Source of the DNA: Marivita sp965656765
GTDB lineage: Bacteria; Pseudomonadota; Alphaproteobacteria; Rhodobacterales; Rhodobacteraceae
Assembly: GCF_965656765.1 (NCBI RefSeq)
Contig: NZ_CBFHLV010000004.1
Coordinates: 1 to 64,000, forward strand
Direction: 5' to 3'
Length of the DNA: 64,000 nucleotides
The notes under the pieces were generated by a model that saw only the letters and a list, made by a program, of their open reading frames with translations, was not told the DNA's origin and did not search any database. The first letter of the stretch is position 1, and every line of letters starts with the position of its first letter. The position numbers and the translations under genes were made by a program. Of the stretch, positions 1 through 9,049 are shown one piece after another.

Positions 1-29
1 ATGCGACGACACAAGACAGGACACACCGA

Positions 30-881
30 ATGCCCGAATTGCCTGAGGTTGAGACGGTACGACGCGGTCTAGCTCCCGCGATGGAGGGGCAGATCATTGC
101 ACAAGCGCGTGTAAACCGACCTGATCTGCGCTGGCCGTTTCCAGAACACATGTCTGAACGACTGACCGGGAAACGGGTTCTGCGGTTGCGGCGTCGGTCG
201 AAATACATCCTTGGCGATCTGGAGAGCGGCGAAACGCTTTTGATCCATCTTGGGATGTCAGGTCGTATGCTGATTTCAGGTGATCCGCTCGGCCAGTTCG
301 TTCACAAACACCCAGCGCCTGAAAAGCACGATCACGTGGTCTTTGACATGGACAATGGGGCGCGGATCACCTTCAACGATCCCCGCCGGTTTGGGGCAAT
401 GGACTTATTCGAAACTGAAAAGGCGGAGACACATCCGCTTTTGGCGTCCATTGGACCGGAACCTTTGGGTAACAGTTTTGATGAAAGCTACCTCGTGGCG
501 GCGCTTGCAAACCGGAACACGCCCATGAAATCCGCACTGCTGGATCAGAAAACTGTCGCCGGATTGGGCAACATCTATGTGTGTGAGGCGCTGTTTCGGT
601 CAAAAATTCATCCAACACGCCCAGCGCGCCGCGTGGCGAAAAACCGGATTTCGCGGCTTGTTCCAGTGATCCGTGATGTTCTTTCCGACGCAATAGAAGC
701 AGGAGGTTCATCGTTACGAGACTTCCGCCAAGCTGATGGAGAACTTGGATATTTTCAGCATAGGTTTGACGTGTACGGCCGCGAAGGAGACCCCTGTCGC
801 ACCCCAGGCTGCACCTCGACCGTTCGCCGGATCGTGCAGTCAGGCCGATCGACGTTCTATTGCCCGACCTGCCAAAGATAG
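30..881 (+). CDS. mutM: Formamidopyrimidine-DNA glycosylase
   Basis: Base-excision repair glycosylase and AP lyase that removes 8-oxoguanine and formamidopyrimidines. The 283-residue product is full length. It starts MPELPEVETVRRGL, so Pro2 (the N-terminal nucleophile after Met removal) and Glu3 are present. The beta-hairpin lysine is K58 in RRRSKYILG. A C-terminal zinc finger is formed by C256, C261, C278 and C281. Only 29 bases precede the gene, so its promoter and upstream neighbour are outside the window. It reads in the same direction as the enoyl-CoA hydratase 65 bases downstream. Confidence 0.96.
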   Translation: MPELPEVETVRRGLAPAMEGQIIAQARVNRPDLRWPFPEHMSERLTGKRVLRLRRRSKYILGDLESGETLLIHLGMSGRMLISGDPLGQFVHKHPAPEKHDHVVFDMDNGARITFNDPRRFGAMDLFETEKAETHPLLASIGPEPLGNSFDESYLVAALANRNTPMKSALLDQKTVAGLGNIYVCEALFRSKIHPTRPARRVAKNRISRLVPVIRDVLSDAIEAGGSSLRDFRQADGELGYFQHRFDVYGREGDPCRTPGCTSTVRRIVQSGRSTFYCPTCQR

Positions 882-946
882 CTTGAACGGCGCTTGCCAC
901 ATGCGTAAGGCTGCACCCCTAAGATCACCGAACGGAGCCCTCAAAC

Positions 947-1723
947 ATGGCTTATGAGACGATCATCGTCGAAATCGAAGATCACGTTGCCACCATCAAA
1001 CTGAATCGGCCTGACGCGCTTAATGCGCTGAACAGCCAACTGCTGTCTGAACTGGCAAGTGCGCTTGAAGATGCAGATGGAAACGAAAAAGTTCGGTGCA
1101 TCATCCTGACAGGTTCTGCCAAAGCGTTTGCTGCTGGCGCAGACATTAAAGAGATGTCCGAGAAGAGCTTTGTCGACATGTTCATGACCGACTTCTTCGG
1201 ATCAGAATCACAAGCAGTCTGCAAAGTCCGCAAACCGATCATTGCAGCCGTGTCAGGCTACGCGCTGGGCGGTGGTTGCGAGCTTGCGATGATGTGCGAC
1301 TTCATCATTGCCTCTGATACCGCCAAGTTTGGTCAACCTGAAATTAATCTGGGCGTGGTAGCAGGAATCGGTGGAACGCAGCGTTTGACGCGATTCGTCG
1401 GCAAGTCCAAATCTATGGACATGCACCTCACCGGTCGGTTTATGGACGCCGAAGAGGCTGAACGCGCCGGCCTGGTAAGCCGCGTGTTTCCTTCGAAAAC
1501 ACTGATGGAAGAAGCGCAATCAGCTGCTGCCAAGATTGCCGAGAAATCCATGCTGGCGACCTTTGCTGTCAAAGAAGCCGTTAACCGCACCTATGAAACA
1601 ACGCTAAGCGAAGGATTGCTTGTTGAACGTCGGCTGTTCCACTCGTTGTTCGCAACCGAAGACCAGAAAGAGGGCATGGCTGCTTTCCTCGAGAAACGGA
1701 CACCCCAGTTCCGCGACAGATAA
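947..1723 (+). CDS. Enoyl-CoA hydratase
   Basis: Crotonase-family protein of 258 residues that should hydrate 2-enoyl-CoA to 3-hydroxyacyl-CoA in beta-oxidation or related pathways. The oxyanion-hole segment FAAGADIKEM (61-70) and the GYALGGGCELAM segment are present. Both catalytic glutamates of true hydratases are visible: E112 in GGGCELAM and E132 in FGQPEINLG. The protein resembles the short-chain FadB1/PaaF-type enzymes, but the sequence does not settle the physiological substrate. The 65-base gap after mutM allows either read-through or a separate promoter. Confidence 0.9.
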   Translation: MAYETIIVEIEDHVATIKLNRPDALNALNSQLLSELASALEDADGNEKVRCIILTGSAKAFAAGADIKEMSEKSFVDMFMTDFFGSESQAVCKVRKPIIAAVSGYALGGGCELAMMCDFIIASDTAKFGQPEINLGVVAGIGGTQRLTRFVGKSKSMDMHLTGRFMDAEEAERAGLVSRVFPSKTLMEEAQSAAAKIAEKSMLATFAVKEAVNRTYETTLSEGLLVERRLFHSLFATEDQKEGMAAFLEKRTPQFRDR

Positions 1724-1879
1724 TCGCGAAAAGAGGTCTTTCCACCAGGAGCATCAGGAGCTATACGCCGCCGATACATGCGTGTGATGCCCGCTTAGGC
1801 AAGATTCGATCCGGTCGATGGTTCCGGGCGTGCGTACATATGCAACCCGATTTGAACGTAACGAACCAGGATAGATCAC

Positions 1880-2143
1880 ATGGCAAATTCGCCCCAGGCC
1901 AAGAAGCGCGCGAAGCAGAACGAAAAGCGCTTCGCCATCAACAAAGCGCGTCGCTCGCGCATCCGTACATTTCTCCGCAAAGTCGAAGAAGCAATCGCTT
2001 CCGGTGACAAAGAAGCCGCGACCGCAGCTCTGCGCGCGGCTCAGCCTGAAATCATGCGCGGCGTGACAAAGGGCGTTTACCACAAAAACACGGCGTCGCG
2101 GAAAGTGTCGCGTTTGTCGTCGCGGGTCAAAGCACTCGGTTAA
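1880..2143 (+). CDS. rpsT: 30S ribosomal protein S20
   Basis: An 87-residue basic protein beginning MANSPQAKKRAKQNEKR, the standard S20 start, with the AINKARRSRIRTFLRKVEEAI helix typical of the family. It binds 16S rRNA in the 30S body. It stands alone, with 156 bases upstream and a strong intrinsic terminator 38 bases after its stop. Location just ahead of dnaA is usual in Rhodobacterales. Confidence 0.97.
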   Translation: MANSPQAKKRAKQNEKRFAINKARRSRIRTFLRKVEEAIASGDKEAATAALRAAQPEIMRGVTKGVYHKNTASRKVSRLSSRVKALG

Positions 2144-2181
2144 GAATCGTCGGCTTGCAAAACAGTCTACAAAAATCAAGG

Positions 2182-2209
2182 CGCCGCTTCATCAGGAGCG
2201 GCGTTTTTT
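2182..2209 (+). terminator. Intrinsic terminator of rpsT
   Basis: A 7-bp GC stem (CGCCGCT at 2182-2188 with AGCGGCG at 2197-2203) with an 8-base loop is followed by six T residues. It lies 38 bases after the rpsT stop and should isolate rpsT from dnaA. Confidence 0.88.
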
Positions 2210-2559
2210 GTTGGCGCTTGCGCAGCTTTGCACCGGTCAGAGATTCTTTTCAGGGTTGGTCCGAGTCAACAACGAAGTTCAGTTGATGCACCTTCATCCG
2301 TCCCTATAAATCATTCTTGCGAGTCACATCGCGTTGGGGGGACAGGCTCCATCAGTTCTGAATCGACACGTTTAAAACGCTTCGATTTCGGTCTGGTGAA
2401 ATAATTGATATAACATCAACCGCCTTGTCCATATTGATGCCAGGGATGCAGAGAACGCCACTTGCCGGGTGATCTTTTATCCTACCAAACGTTGCTCAGT
2501 TTACCCTGAGGCAACAGGCGGTGCCCCCTTCCCAGATGTGACGCAAGGAGGACACAAGA
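2210..2559. other. Intergenic region upstream of dnaA
   Basis: About 350 bases without a recognisable gene. An in-frame extension of dnaA reaches back to 2469 but looks non-coding. I looked for DnaA boxes (TTATCCACA type) and found only poor matches such as TTGTCCATA near 2425, so I do not call oriC here. It presumably holds the dnaA promoter, but no convincing -35/-10 pair stands out. Confidence 0.5.
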
Positions 2560-2622
2560 ATGTCTTCCAGACCGGGGATAGTATGTGGCGACACGTGCAG
2601 AAAGTGGAACAGGGACACATGA
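2560..2622 (+). CDS. Candidate 20-codon leader ORF coupled to dnaA
   Basis: An ATG at 2560 sits 9 bases after AAGGAGG (2545-2551), the best ribosome-binding site in this region. It opens a reading frame in a different frame from dnaA that encodes MSSRPGIVCGDTCRKWNRDT. Its TGA (2620-2622) overlaps the dnaA ATG (2619-2621) as ATGA, the arrangement used for translational coupling elsewhere in this window. The dnaA ATG has only a weak site of its own (CAGGGAC). Expression is inferred, not shown. Confidence 0.4.
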   Translation: MSSRPGIVCGDTCRKWNRDT

Positions 2623-4001
2623 CGCAAGACCAGTGGGGATCTATTCGGGATGAACTGCATCAGACATTGGGAGCCAATAGTTTCCAAAGCTGGATAGAAC
2701 CGCTGAAGTACATTGGCTTTGACGATGGGATCGCCCGTTTTCACGTGCCGACAAACTTTCTTGGAAACTATGTGTCCCAGACCTATGGCGATCTGCTCCT
2801 GTCCAAAATTGCGAAGGTGAACCCGACGATCAGGAGGATTGTCTTCGACACGGTCACTGGCGCCAAAGCCGCCCCTGCCCGCGACTACACGGCAGAACCC
2901 GCGAAAGAACCGGTTGCTGCGCCTGCTTTGCAAAGCAAACGGCCGGCCCTTTCCGATAGCTTGAATGGATCGCCTCTCGACAAACGCTTTACCTTTGACA
3001 CGTTCGTTGTCGGCAAACCGAACGAACTGGCCCATGCGGCAGCGCGCCGGGTTGCCGAAGGGGGACCAGTCACATTCAATCCACTATTTCTCTATGGTGG
3101 CGTGGGCCTTGGTAAGACGCACCTCATGCACGCTATCGCATGGGAGTTGCGCACCAAGCAGCCGCATCTGAACGTGCTCAACCTGTCGGCAGAACAGTTC
3201 ATGTACCGCTTCGTGCAAGCCTTGCGTGATCGCAAGATGATGGACTTTAAGGAATTGTTCCGTTCGGTTGACGTGTTGATGGTGGATGATGTGCAATTCA
3301 TTGCTGGCAAAGACAGCACGCAAGAGGAATTCTTTCACACCTTCAACGCGCTGGTCGATCAGCATAAGCAGATCATCATCTCGGCAGACCGCGCCCCTGA
3401 CGAGATCAAAGACCTCGAAAACCGGATCAGGTCTCGCCTTCAAAGCGGGCTGGTCGTCGATTTGCACCCGACTGATTACGAACTGCGTCTTGGCATCCTG
3501 CAATCGAAGTCCGAAATGTATTCGCGGATGTATCCTGGCCTAGAGGTGGAACGCGGGATACTCGAATTATTAGCAGCAAGGATCGTTAGCAATGTGCGTA
3601 TACTCGAAGGCGCTTTGACCCGCCTGTTCGCCTTTGCATCGCTTGTTGGCAAACCCATCTCGATGGACCTGACTCAAGAGTGCCTGACCGACATCCTGCG
3701 CGTATCAGAACGCAAGGTGTCGATCGAAGAAATTCAACGCAAGGTCGCGGATCACTATCTGATCCGCCATTCCGATCTTGTCGGACCGAAACGGGTACGG
3801 ACCTTCGCACGACCTCGTCAGATTGCGATGTATCTTTGCAAGCAATTGACGACACGGTCACTGCCGGAAATCGGCCGCCACTTTGGTGGGCGGGATCACA
3901 CCACAGTCATGCATGGCGTGCGCCGGATTGAAGAGCTTAAAAAACAGGATGCTCAGATCGCGGAAGACGTCGAATTGCTACGCAGATCGCTCGAAGCCTG
4001 A
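2619..4001 (+). CDS. dnaA: Chromosomal replication initiator protein DnaA
   Basis: AAA+ initiator that binds DnaA boxes and opens oriC. From the chosen ATG it is 460 residues, starting MTQDQWGSIRDEL. Domain I is followed by a linker at about 80-125. The AAA+ core has Walker A GGVGLGKTH near 160-168 and Walker B LMVDDVQF. The C-terminal DNA-binding domain carries the signature GRDHTTVMHGVRRI. The open frame extends back to 2469 (510 residues), but the extra 50 residues do not look like DnaA domain I, and family alignment supports 2619. The start overlaps the stop of a small upstream ORF. dnaN follows after 154 bases. Confidence 0.96.
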   Translation: MTQDQWGSIRDELHQTLGANSFQSWIEPLKYIGFDDGIARFHVPTNFLGNYVSQTYGDLLLSKIAKVNPTIRRIVFDTVTGAKAAPARDYTAEPAKEPVAAPALQSKRPALSDSLNGSPLDKRFTFDTFVVGKPNELAHAAARRVAEGGPVTFNPLFLYGGVGLGKTHLMHAIAWELRTKQPHLNVLNLSAEQFMYRFVQALRDRKMMDFKELFRSVDVLMVDDVQFIAGKDSTQEEFFHTFNALVDQHKQIIISADRAPDEIKDLENRIRSRLQSGLVVDLHPTDYELRLGILQSKSEMYSRMYPGLEVERGILELLAARIVSNVRILEGALTRLFAFASLVGKPISMDLTQECLTDILRVSERKVSIEEIQRKVADHYLIRHSDLVGPKRVRTFARPRQIAMYLCKQLTTRSLPEIGRHFGGRDHTTVMHGVRRIEELKKQDAQIAEDVELLRRSLEA

Positions 4002-4155
4002 GTCTCAGACACAACAAACCGGGCTGTGGCGTGTCTTACTGCACGCCTGCCCTTGACCCCGCGCCCAATCCGGCCAAGAAATTGCAAAACAAGGGCTTGG
4101 AGAGCAACCCTGATGCGGGTTACTGTCAGCGTCCGGCCAGTCGGGGGATGAACGC

Positions 4156-5274
4156 ATGAAATTCAGCATGGAACGCGGAACGCTGCTCAAGGCGGTGTCG
4201 CAAGCGCAATCCGTTGTCGAACGGCGCAACACCATTCCAATTCTTGCAAATGTATTGATCGAGGCCGAGGGCGAAACTGTTCAGTTTCGGGCCACTGACC
4301 TTGATATCGAAGTGGTTGATCGCGCCGTCGCGCAAGTTGAACGCGCAGGGTCCACGACGGTGTCCGCCGTTACACTCCACGAAATCGTGCGCAAACTTCC
4401 CGATGGCGCATTGGTTTCTTTGTCTGAAGACAGCGCCTCTGGCCGACTGACTGTCGAAGCAGGGCGTTCTAACTTCTCGTTGGCGACTTTGCCAAAAGAA
4501 GACTTCCCGGTCATGGCCTCTTCTGAATACAGCGCCAACTTCTCGGCCCCAGCCCCCGTGCTGCGTCGCCTTTTCGACAAATCGAAATTTGCCATCTCGA
4601 CTGAGGAAACGCGGTACTACCTTAACGGTGTCTACATGCATGTATCCGATAGCGAAGATGGAAAGGTCTTGCGCTGCGTCGCCACCGATGGCCACCGTTT
4701 GGCCCGAATTGACGCGCCACTTCCTGACGGCGCCGCGGATATGCCTGGCGTGATCGTGCCCCGTAAGACCGTCGGTGAAATGCGCAAGCTTCTGGATGAC
4801 GACGACATGGAAATCGCCGTGTCAGTGTCAGAAACAAAAGTCCGTTTTGCAACGCCTGATATCACACTCACGTCCAAGGTCATCGACGGTACATTTCCCG
4901 ACTACACGCGTGTCATCCCTCAGGGCAACACCCGGCGTTTGGAAGTGGATGCCGCAGAATTCGCCAAGGCCGTCGACCGTGTTGCCACCGTATCCTCGGA
5001 GCGCTCGCGCGCTGTTAAGCTTTCGTTGGATGAGGACCGCCTGATCCTATCTGTCAACGCACCTGACAGCGGCGCAGCCGAAGAAGAACTTGCCGTAGCC
5101 TATGGCGACGACCGATTAGAAATCGGTTTTAACGCCAAGTACCTGCTGGAAATCGCAAGCCAAGTGGACCGAGAAAACGCTGTTTTCATGTTCAACTCGG
5201 CGGGCGACCCGACGCTTATGCGCGAAGGCAATGACACGAGCGCGGTCTACGTCGTCATGCCAATGCGCGTTTGA
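4156..5274 (+). CDS. dnaN: DNA polymerase III beta sliding clamp
   Basis: The 372-residue clamp encircles DNA as a dimer and tethers the replicative polymerase. It begins MKFSMERGTLLKAVSQAQSVVERRNTIPILANV and ends with the clamp C-terminus VYVVMPMRV, including the usual MPMR residues. Length is normal. It stands in the conserved dnaA-dnaN-recF-gyrB order, with recF starting 29 bases after its stop. Confidence 0.97.
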   Translation: MKFSMERGTLLKAVSQAQSVVERRNTIPILANVLIEAEGETVQFRATDLDIEVVDRAVAQVERAGSTTVSAVTLHEIVRKLPDGALVSLSEDSASGRLTVEAGRSNFSLATLPKEDFPVMASSEYSANFSAPAPVLRRLFDKSKFAISTEETRYYLNGVYMHVSDSEDGKVLRCVATDGHRLARIDAPLPDGAADMPGVIVPRKTVGEMRKLLDDDDMEIAVSVSETKVRFATPDITLTSKVIDGTFPDYTRVIPQGNTRRLEVDAAEFAKAVDRVATVSSERSRAVKLSLDEDRLILSVNAPDSGAAEEELAVAYGDDRLEIGFNAKYLLEIASQVDRENAVFMFNSAGDPTLMREGNDTSAVYVVMPMRV

Positions 5275-5303
5275 CGCTTCAGCGCCTTTGAACGGGGGCG
5301 CTG

Positions 5304-6413
5304 TTGCCACTTCACCTCAACCGCCTCACCATATCGCATTTCCGCTCTCACCTGCACGTGTCGCTTGAACCGGACGCGCGGCCAGTTGTGCTGTTCGGTC
5401 CGAATGGTGCTGGCAAGACCAACCTGATCGAAGCGGTTTCTCTGTTCTCGCCCGGTAGGGGAATGCGACGCGCCTCAGCCCAAGACATGACCCGCAGGCC
5501 TGAGAGCCTAGGTTGGAAAGTCAGCGGCCTTGTTGAAACGCCAGAGGGCTTGCAGGACATCGCGTTTCAATCTGAACAAGGCACGCCACGTCAGGTTCGC
5601 ATCAACGACAAGCCCACGCCACAGACCCGTTTGGGCGAGTTGGTGCGCCTACTCTGGTTGCTTCCGTCAATGGACCGCCTGTGGATCGAAGGTGCAGAGG
5701 GCCGTCGGCGATTTCTTGACCGCATGACGCTCAGCTTTTTCCCAAACCATGGCGAGGCGTCACTGACTTATGAAAAAGCGATGCGCGAACGTAATCGGTT
5801 GCTCAAAGACCAAGTGCGCGATCCAGCGTGGTACAAAGCGCTCGAGGCGCAGATGGCTCGAACCGGGGCGCTGATCCATTCCAATCGTATGGATGCTCTA
5901 GAACGGATCGCCGATGCGCAGCAACAAGCCAGCACATCATTTCCGGCAGCCCAGCTTGACCTGATACAAACCGAAGGCGAAATGCCCGTGGGTGAAGCCG
6001 ACCTGCGCACAGCGCTTGAAGAAAGCCGCTTTCGCGACATTGCTTCAGGTCGCACGCTGGTTGGTCCACACCGAGCCGATCTGTACGGGGTTTTTGCAAC
6101 CAAAGGCGTGCCGGCCGCTGACAGCTCCACTGGCGAACAAAAGGCGCTTTTGATCTCGCTTGTCTTGTCGAATGCCCGCGCACTGGTCGATGACTTTGGT
6201 GCCGCCCCAATCGTTCTTTTGGACGAGGTCGCAGCACATCTGGATGCAACGCGCAGAGCCGCGCTTTACGATGAAATCTCGGCACTTGGTGCACAAGCTT
6301 GGATGACCGGAACAGGGCCAGAGCTCTTCACCGAACTGGGCTCACGCGCTCAGTATTTCGAAGTGACCGAAACCGACAAAGGCACTGCTGTGACAAAGCG
6401 CGGCGGCCTTTGA
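5304..6413 (+). CDS. recF: DNA replication and repair protein RecF
   Basis: SMC-like ATPase that helps load RecA at gaps during recombinational repair. The 369-residue product begins MPLHLNRLTISHFRSH. Walker A is GPNGAGKT at 32-39. The ABC signature lies around SSTGEQKALLISL, and Walker B is IVLLDEVAAHLD. The start is TTG at 5304, preceded by GGGGG; no ATG or GTG fits the family N-terminus better. The weak start codon agrees with low RecF levels expected in this operon position. Confidence 0.94.
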   Translation: MPLHLNRLTISHFRSHLHVSLEPDARPVVLFGPNGAGKTNLIEAVSLFSPGRGMRRASAQDMTRRPESLGWKVSGLVETPEGLQDIAFQSEQGTPRQVRINDKPTPQTRLGELVRLLWLLPSMDRLWIEGAEGRRRFLDRMTLSFFPNHGEASLTYEKAMRERNRLLKDQVRDPAWYKALEAQMARTGALIHSNRMDALERIADAQQQASTSFPAAQLDLIQTEGEMPVGEADLRTALEESRFRDIASGRTLVGPHRADLYGVFATKGVPAADSSTGEQKALLISLVLSNARALVDDFGAAPIVLLDEVAAHLDATRRAALYDEISALGAQAWMTGTGPELFTELGSRAQYFEVTETDKGTAVTKRGGL

Positions 6414-6520
6414 TGGATTGTCTGCCTGGCAAATACACCAACCGCTAAATCTTGTGTCAGTCGCGTGACAAGCCCCCGGCTTTCGCGTATAAATTAGCCA
6501 GAATAACAAAGGGCAATTTC

Positions 6521-8938
6521 ATGTCAGACCCCGCACAGGCTCCTGAAGAATACGGCGCGGATTCCATTAAGGTTCTCAAGGGCTTGGAAGCTGTTCGCAA
6601 ACGTCCGGGAATGTATATCGGCGACACCGACGATGGCTCTGGCTTGCACCATATGGTGTACGAGGTCGTGGATAACGGGATTGACGAAGCTTTGGCCGGT
6701 CATGCTGACTTTGTGCAGGTGAAAATTCACGCCGACAACAGCGTATCTGTACGTGACAACGGGCGCGGAATTCCGGTGGATATCCATGAGGAAGAAGGCG
6801 TGTCCGCTGCCGAGGTCATCATGACCCAGCTGCACGCTGGCGGAAAATTCGATCAGAACTCCTACAAGGTATCCGGCGGTCTGCATGGCGTGGGTGTATC
6901 GGTCGTGAACGCCCTGTCCGATTGGCTGGAACTGCGCGTCTGGCGCAACGGCAAGGAACACATCGCGCGGTTTGAACGCGGCGATACAGTGAAGCATCTC
7001 GAAGTGGTCGGCGACGCCAATGGCGAAAAAGGCACCGAGGTACGCTTTCTGGGCTCGACCACCACGTTCTCGAACCTCGAATATGATTTCCACACGCTGG
7101 AGAAGCGTCTGCGCGAATTGGCCTTCCTGAACTCTGGCGTGCGCATCATCCTCGAAGACGAACGGCCCGCCGAGCCGCTCAAGTCGGAACTGTTCTATGA
7201 AGGCGGTGTGCGCGAATTCGTCAAATATCTGGACCGTTCAAAATCACCCGTCATGCCGGAACCTGTTTTTATGGTCGGCGAAAAAGACGGGATCGGCGTT
7301 GAAGTCGCGATGTGGTGGAATGACAGCTATCACGAAACTGTCCTTCCCTTTACCAACAACATCCCCCAGCGCGACGGCGGCACTCATATGGCGGGCTTTC
7401 GAGGTGCGCTAACCCGGACCATCAATAACTATGCACAGTCCTCTGGGATCGCAAAAAAGGAAAAGGTCAACTTTACCGGCGATGACGCCCGCGAAGGTTT
7501 GACCTGTGTTTTGTCAGTCAAAGTGCCGGACCCCAAGTTTTCGAGCCAGACCAAGGACAAACTGGTCTCATCCGAAGTCCGCCCGGCTGTCGAAAGTCTT
7601 GTTAACGAAAAGCTAGCTGAGTGGTTCGAGGAAAACCCGAACGAAGCCAAGCGCATCGTCGGCAAGATCGTTGAGGCTGCACTCGCCCGCGAAGCCGCAC
7701 GCAAGGCGCGCGAACTGACACGACGCAAAACGGCCATGGACGTGAACTTCCTTGCAGGAAAACTCAAGGATTGCTCAGAAAAAGACCCTGCACAAACCGA
7801 ACTGTTCCTCGTCGAGGGCGACAGCGCGGGGGGATCGGCGCAGACTGGGCGTGACCGCCGAACACAAGCGATTCTGCCGCTCAAGGGTAAAATCCTAAAC
7901 GTCGAACGCGCACGCTTTGATCGGATGCTCGGCAGCCAAGAAATCGGCAATCTCGTGATGGCGCTGGGCACCGGCATCGGGCGGGACGAGTTCAATATCT
8001 CGAAATTACGTTACCACAAGATCGTCATCATGACCGACGCCGATGTGGACGGCGCGCACATCCGCACACTTCTGCTGACATTCTTCTACCGCCAAATGCC
8101 CGAACTGATCGAAGGTGGGTACCTCTACATCGCGCAGCCACCGCTGTATAAAGTCATGCGCGGCAGGTCCGAGGTTTACCTCAAAGACCAAGGCGCAATG
8201 GAGGATTACCTGATCCAGCAGGGCACCGATGGCGCCCAGTTGTTGCAGGGCAATGGCGAAGCGATCCTTGGCCAAGACCTTGTCCGCGTGGTCGAAGAAG
8301 CCCGACAGCTAAAACGCGTGCTCGATGCGTTCCCAACCCATTACCCACGCCATATCCTAGAGCAATCTGCTATCGCAGGTGCGTTCGTTCCCGGAGCTGT
8401 TGACGCCGATCTGCAGGGCACCGCTGACAAGGTTGCCGCGCGCCTTGACTTGATTGCGCTGGAATATGAACGCGGTTGGCAAGGTCGCATCACACAGGAT
8501 CGCGGTTTCCGCCTTGCCCGGATCCTGCGCGGTGTCGAAGAAGTCCGCACGCTGGATGGTCCGATGCTTCGCTCTGGCGAGGCACGCAAGACTGGTAGCT
8601 TTACTGAAAGCCTGCAAGCGGTCTACGACAAACCCGCGCAACTTGTACGCAAAGACCGCAAGCAGATGATTTACGGTCCGCTCGACCTGTTGGATGCGAT
8701 CCTTGAGGAAGGCGAAAAGGGTCTAACCTACCAGCGCTACAAGGGATTGGGTGAAATGAACCCGGATCAGCTTTGGGAAACCACGCTCGACCCAGACGCG
8801 CGCACGCTTTTGCAAGTCAAGGTCGATGATATGACCGAGGCCGATGACCTGTTTACCAAGCTCATGGGTGATGTGGTTGAGCCACGTCGTGAATTCATCC
8901 AGCAGAACGCGTTGAGCGTGGAAAACCTCGACTTCTAA
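6521..8938 (+). CDS. gyrB: DNA gyrase subunit B
   Basis: ATPase subunit of gyrase, which introduces negative supercoils with GyrA. The product is 805 residues from ATG 6521, preceded by AAAGGG. The frame opens earlier at a TTG (6452), but those 23 residues do not fit the family. GHKL ATPase residues are visible: E48 and N52 in YEVVDNGIDEA, then DNGRGIPVD. The TOPRIM region has LVEGDSAGGSA and MTDADVDGAHI. The C-terminus has TYQRYKGLGEMNPDQLWETT. Length matches proteobacterial GyrB. Confidence 0.97.
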   Translation: MSDPAQAPEEYGADSIKVLKGLEAVRKRPGMYIGDTDDGSGLHHMVYEVVDNGIDEALAGHADFVQVKIHADNSVSVRDNGRGIPVDIHEEEGVSAAEVIMTQLHAGGKFDQNSYKVSGGLHGVGVSVVNALSDWLELRVWRNGKEHIARFERGDTVKHLEVVGDANGEKGTEVRFLGSTTTFSNLEYDFHTLEKRLRELAFLNSGVRIILEDERPAEPLKSELFYEGGVREFVKYLDRSKSPVMPEPVFMVGEKDGIGVEVAMWWNDSYHETVLPFTNNIPQRDGGTHMAGFRGALTRTINNYAQSSGIAKKEKVNFTGDDAREGLTCVLSVKVPDPKFSSQTKDKLVSSEVRPAVESLVNEKLAEWFEENPNEAKRIVGKIVEAALAREAARKARELTRRKTAMDVNFLAGKLKDCSEKDPAQTELFLVEGDSAGGSAQTGRDRRTQAILPLKGKILNVERARFDRMLGSQEIGNLVMALGTGIGRDEFNISKLRYHKIVIMTDADVDGAHIRTLLLTFFYRQMPELIEGGYLYIAQPPLYKVMRGRSEVYLKDQGAMEDYLIQQGTDGAQLLQGNGEAILGQDLVRVVEEARQLKRVLDAFPTHYPRHILEQSAIAGAFVPGAVDADLQGTADKVAARLDLIALEYERGWQGRITQDRGFRLARILRGVEEVRTLDGPMLRSGEARKTGSFTESLQAVYDKPAQLVRKDRKQMIYGPLDLLDAILEEGEKGLTYQRYKGLGEMNPDQLWETTLDPDARTLLQVKVDDMTEADDLFTKLMGDVVEPRREFIQQNALSVENLDF

Positions 8939-8965
8939 AACGTCGGAGGTGCATCAAGGCATCTC

Positions 8966-8989
8966 CGGCTTTCCTCCAACGGAAAGCCG
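8966..8989. terminator. Hairpin after gyrB
   Basis: A perfect 9-bp stem (CGGCTTTCC at 8966-8974, GGAAAGCCG at 8981-8989) with a 6-base loop begins 27 bases after the gyrB stop. No T-tract follows, so termination may be inefficient or the hairpin may mainly protect the mRNA 3' end. Confidence 0.5.
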
Positions 8990-9049
8990 ACACCCTCTGG
9001 CAGTGCAACCAGACGCGCTCTATGCTTCTGGACCAGAGGGAGGCACATT

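Noticed and set aside
2144..2618. Possible oriC between rpsT and dnaA
   Set aside because: Only weak DnaA-box-like words (for example TTGTCCATA near 2425) and no cluster of good boxes or parS-like palindromes. GC-skew over the whole replicon would be needed.
2469..2618. 50-residue N-terminal extension of dnaA
   Set aside because: The sequence is unlike DnaA domain I, and part of it overlaps the better-supported leader ORF in another frame.
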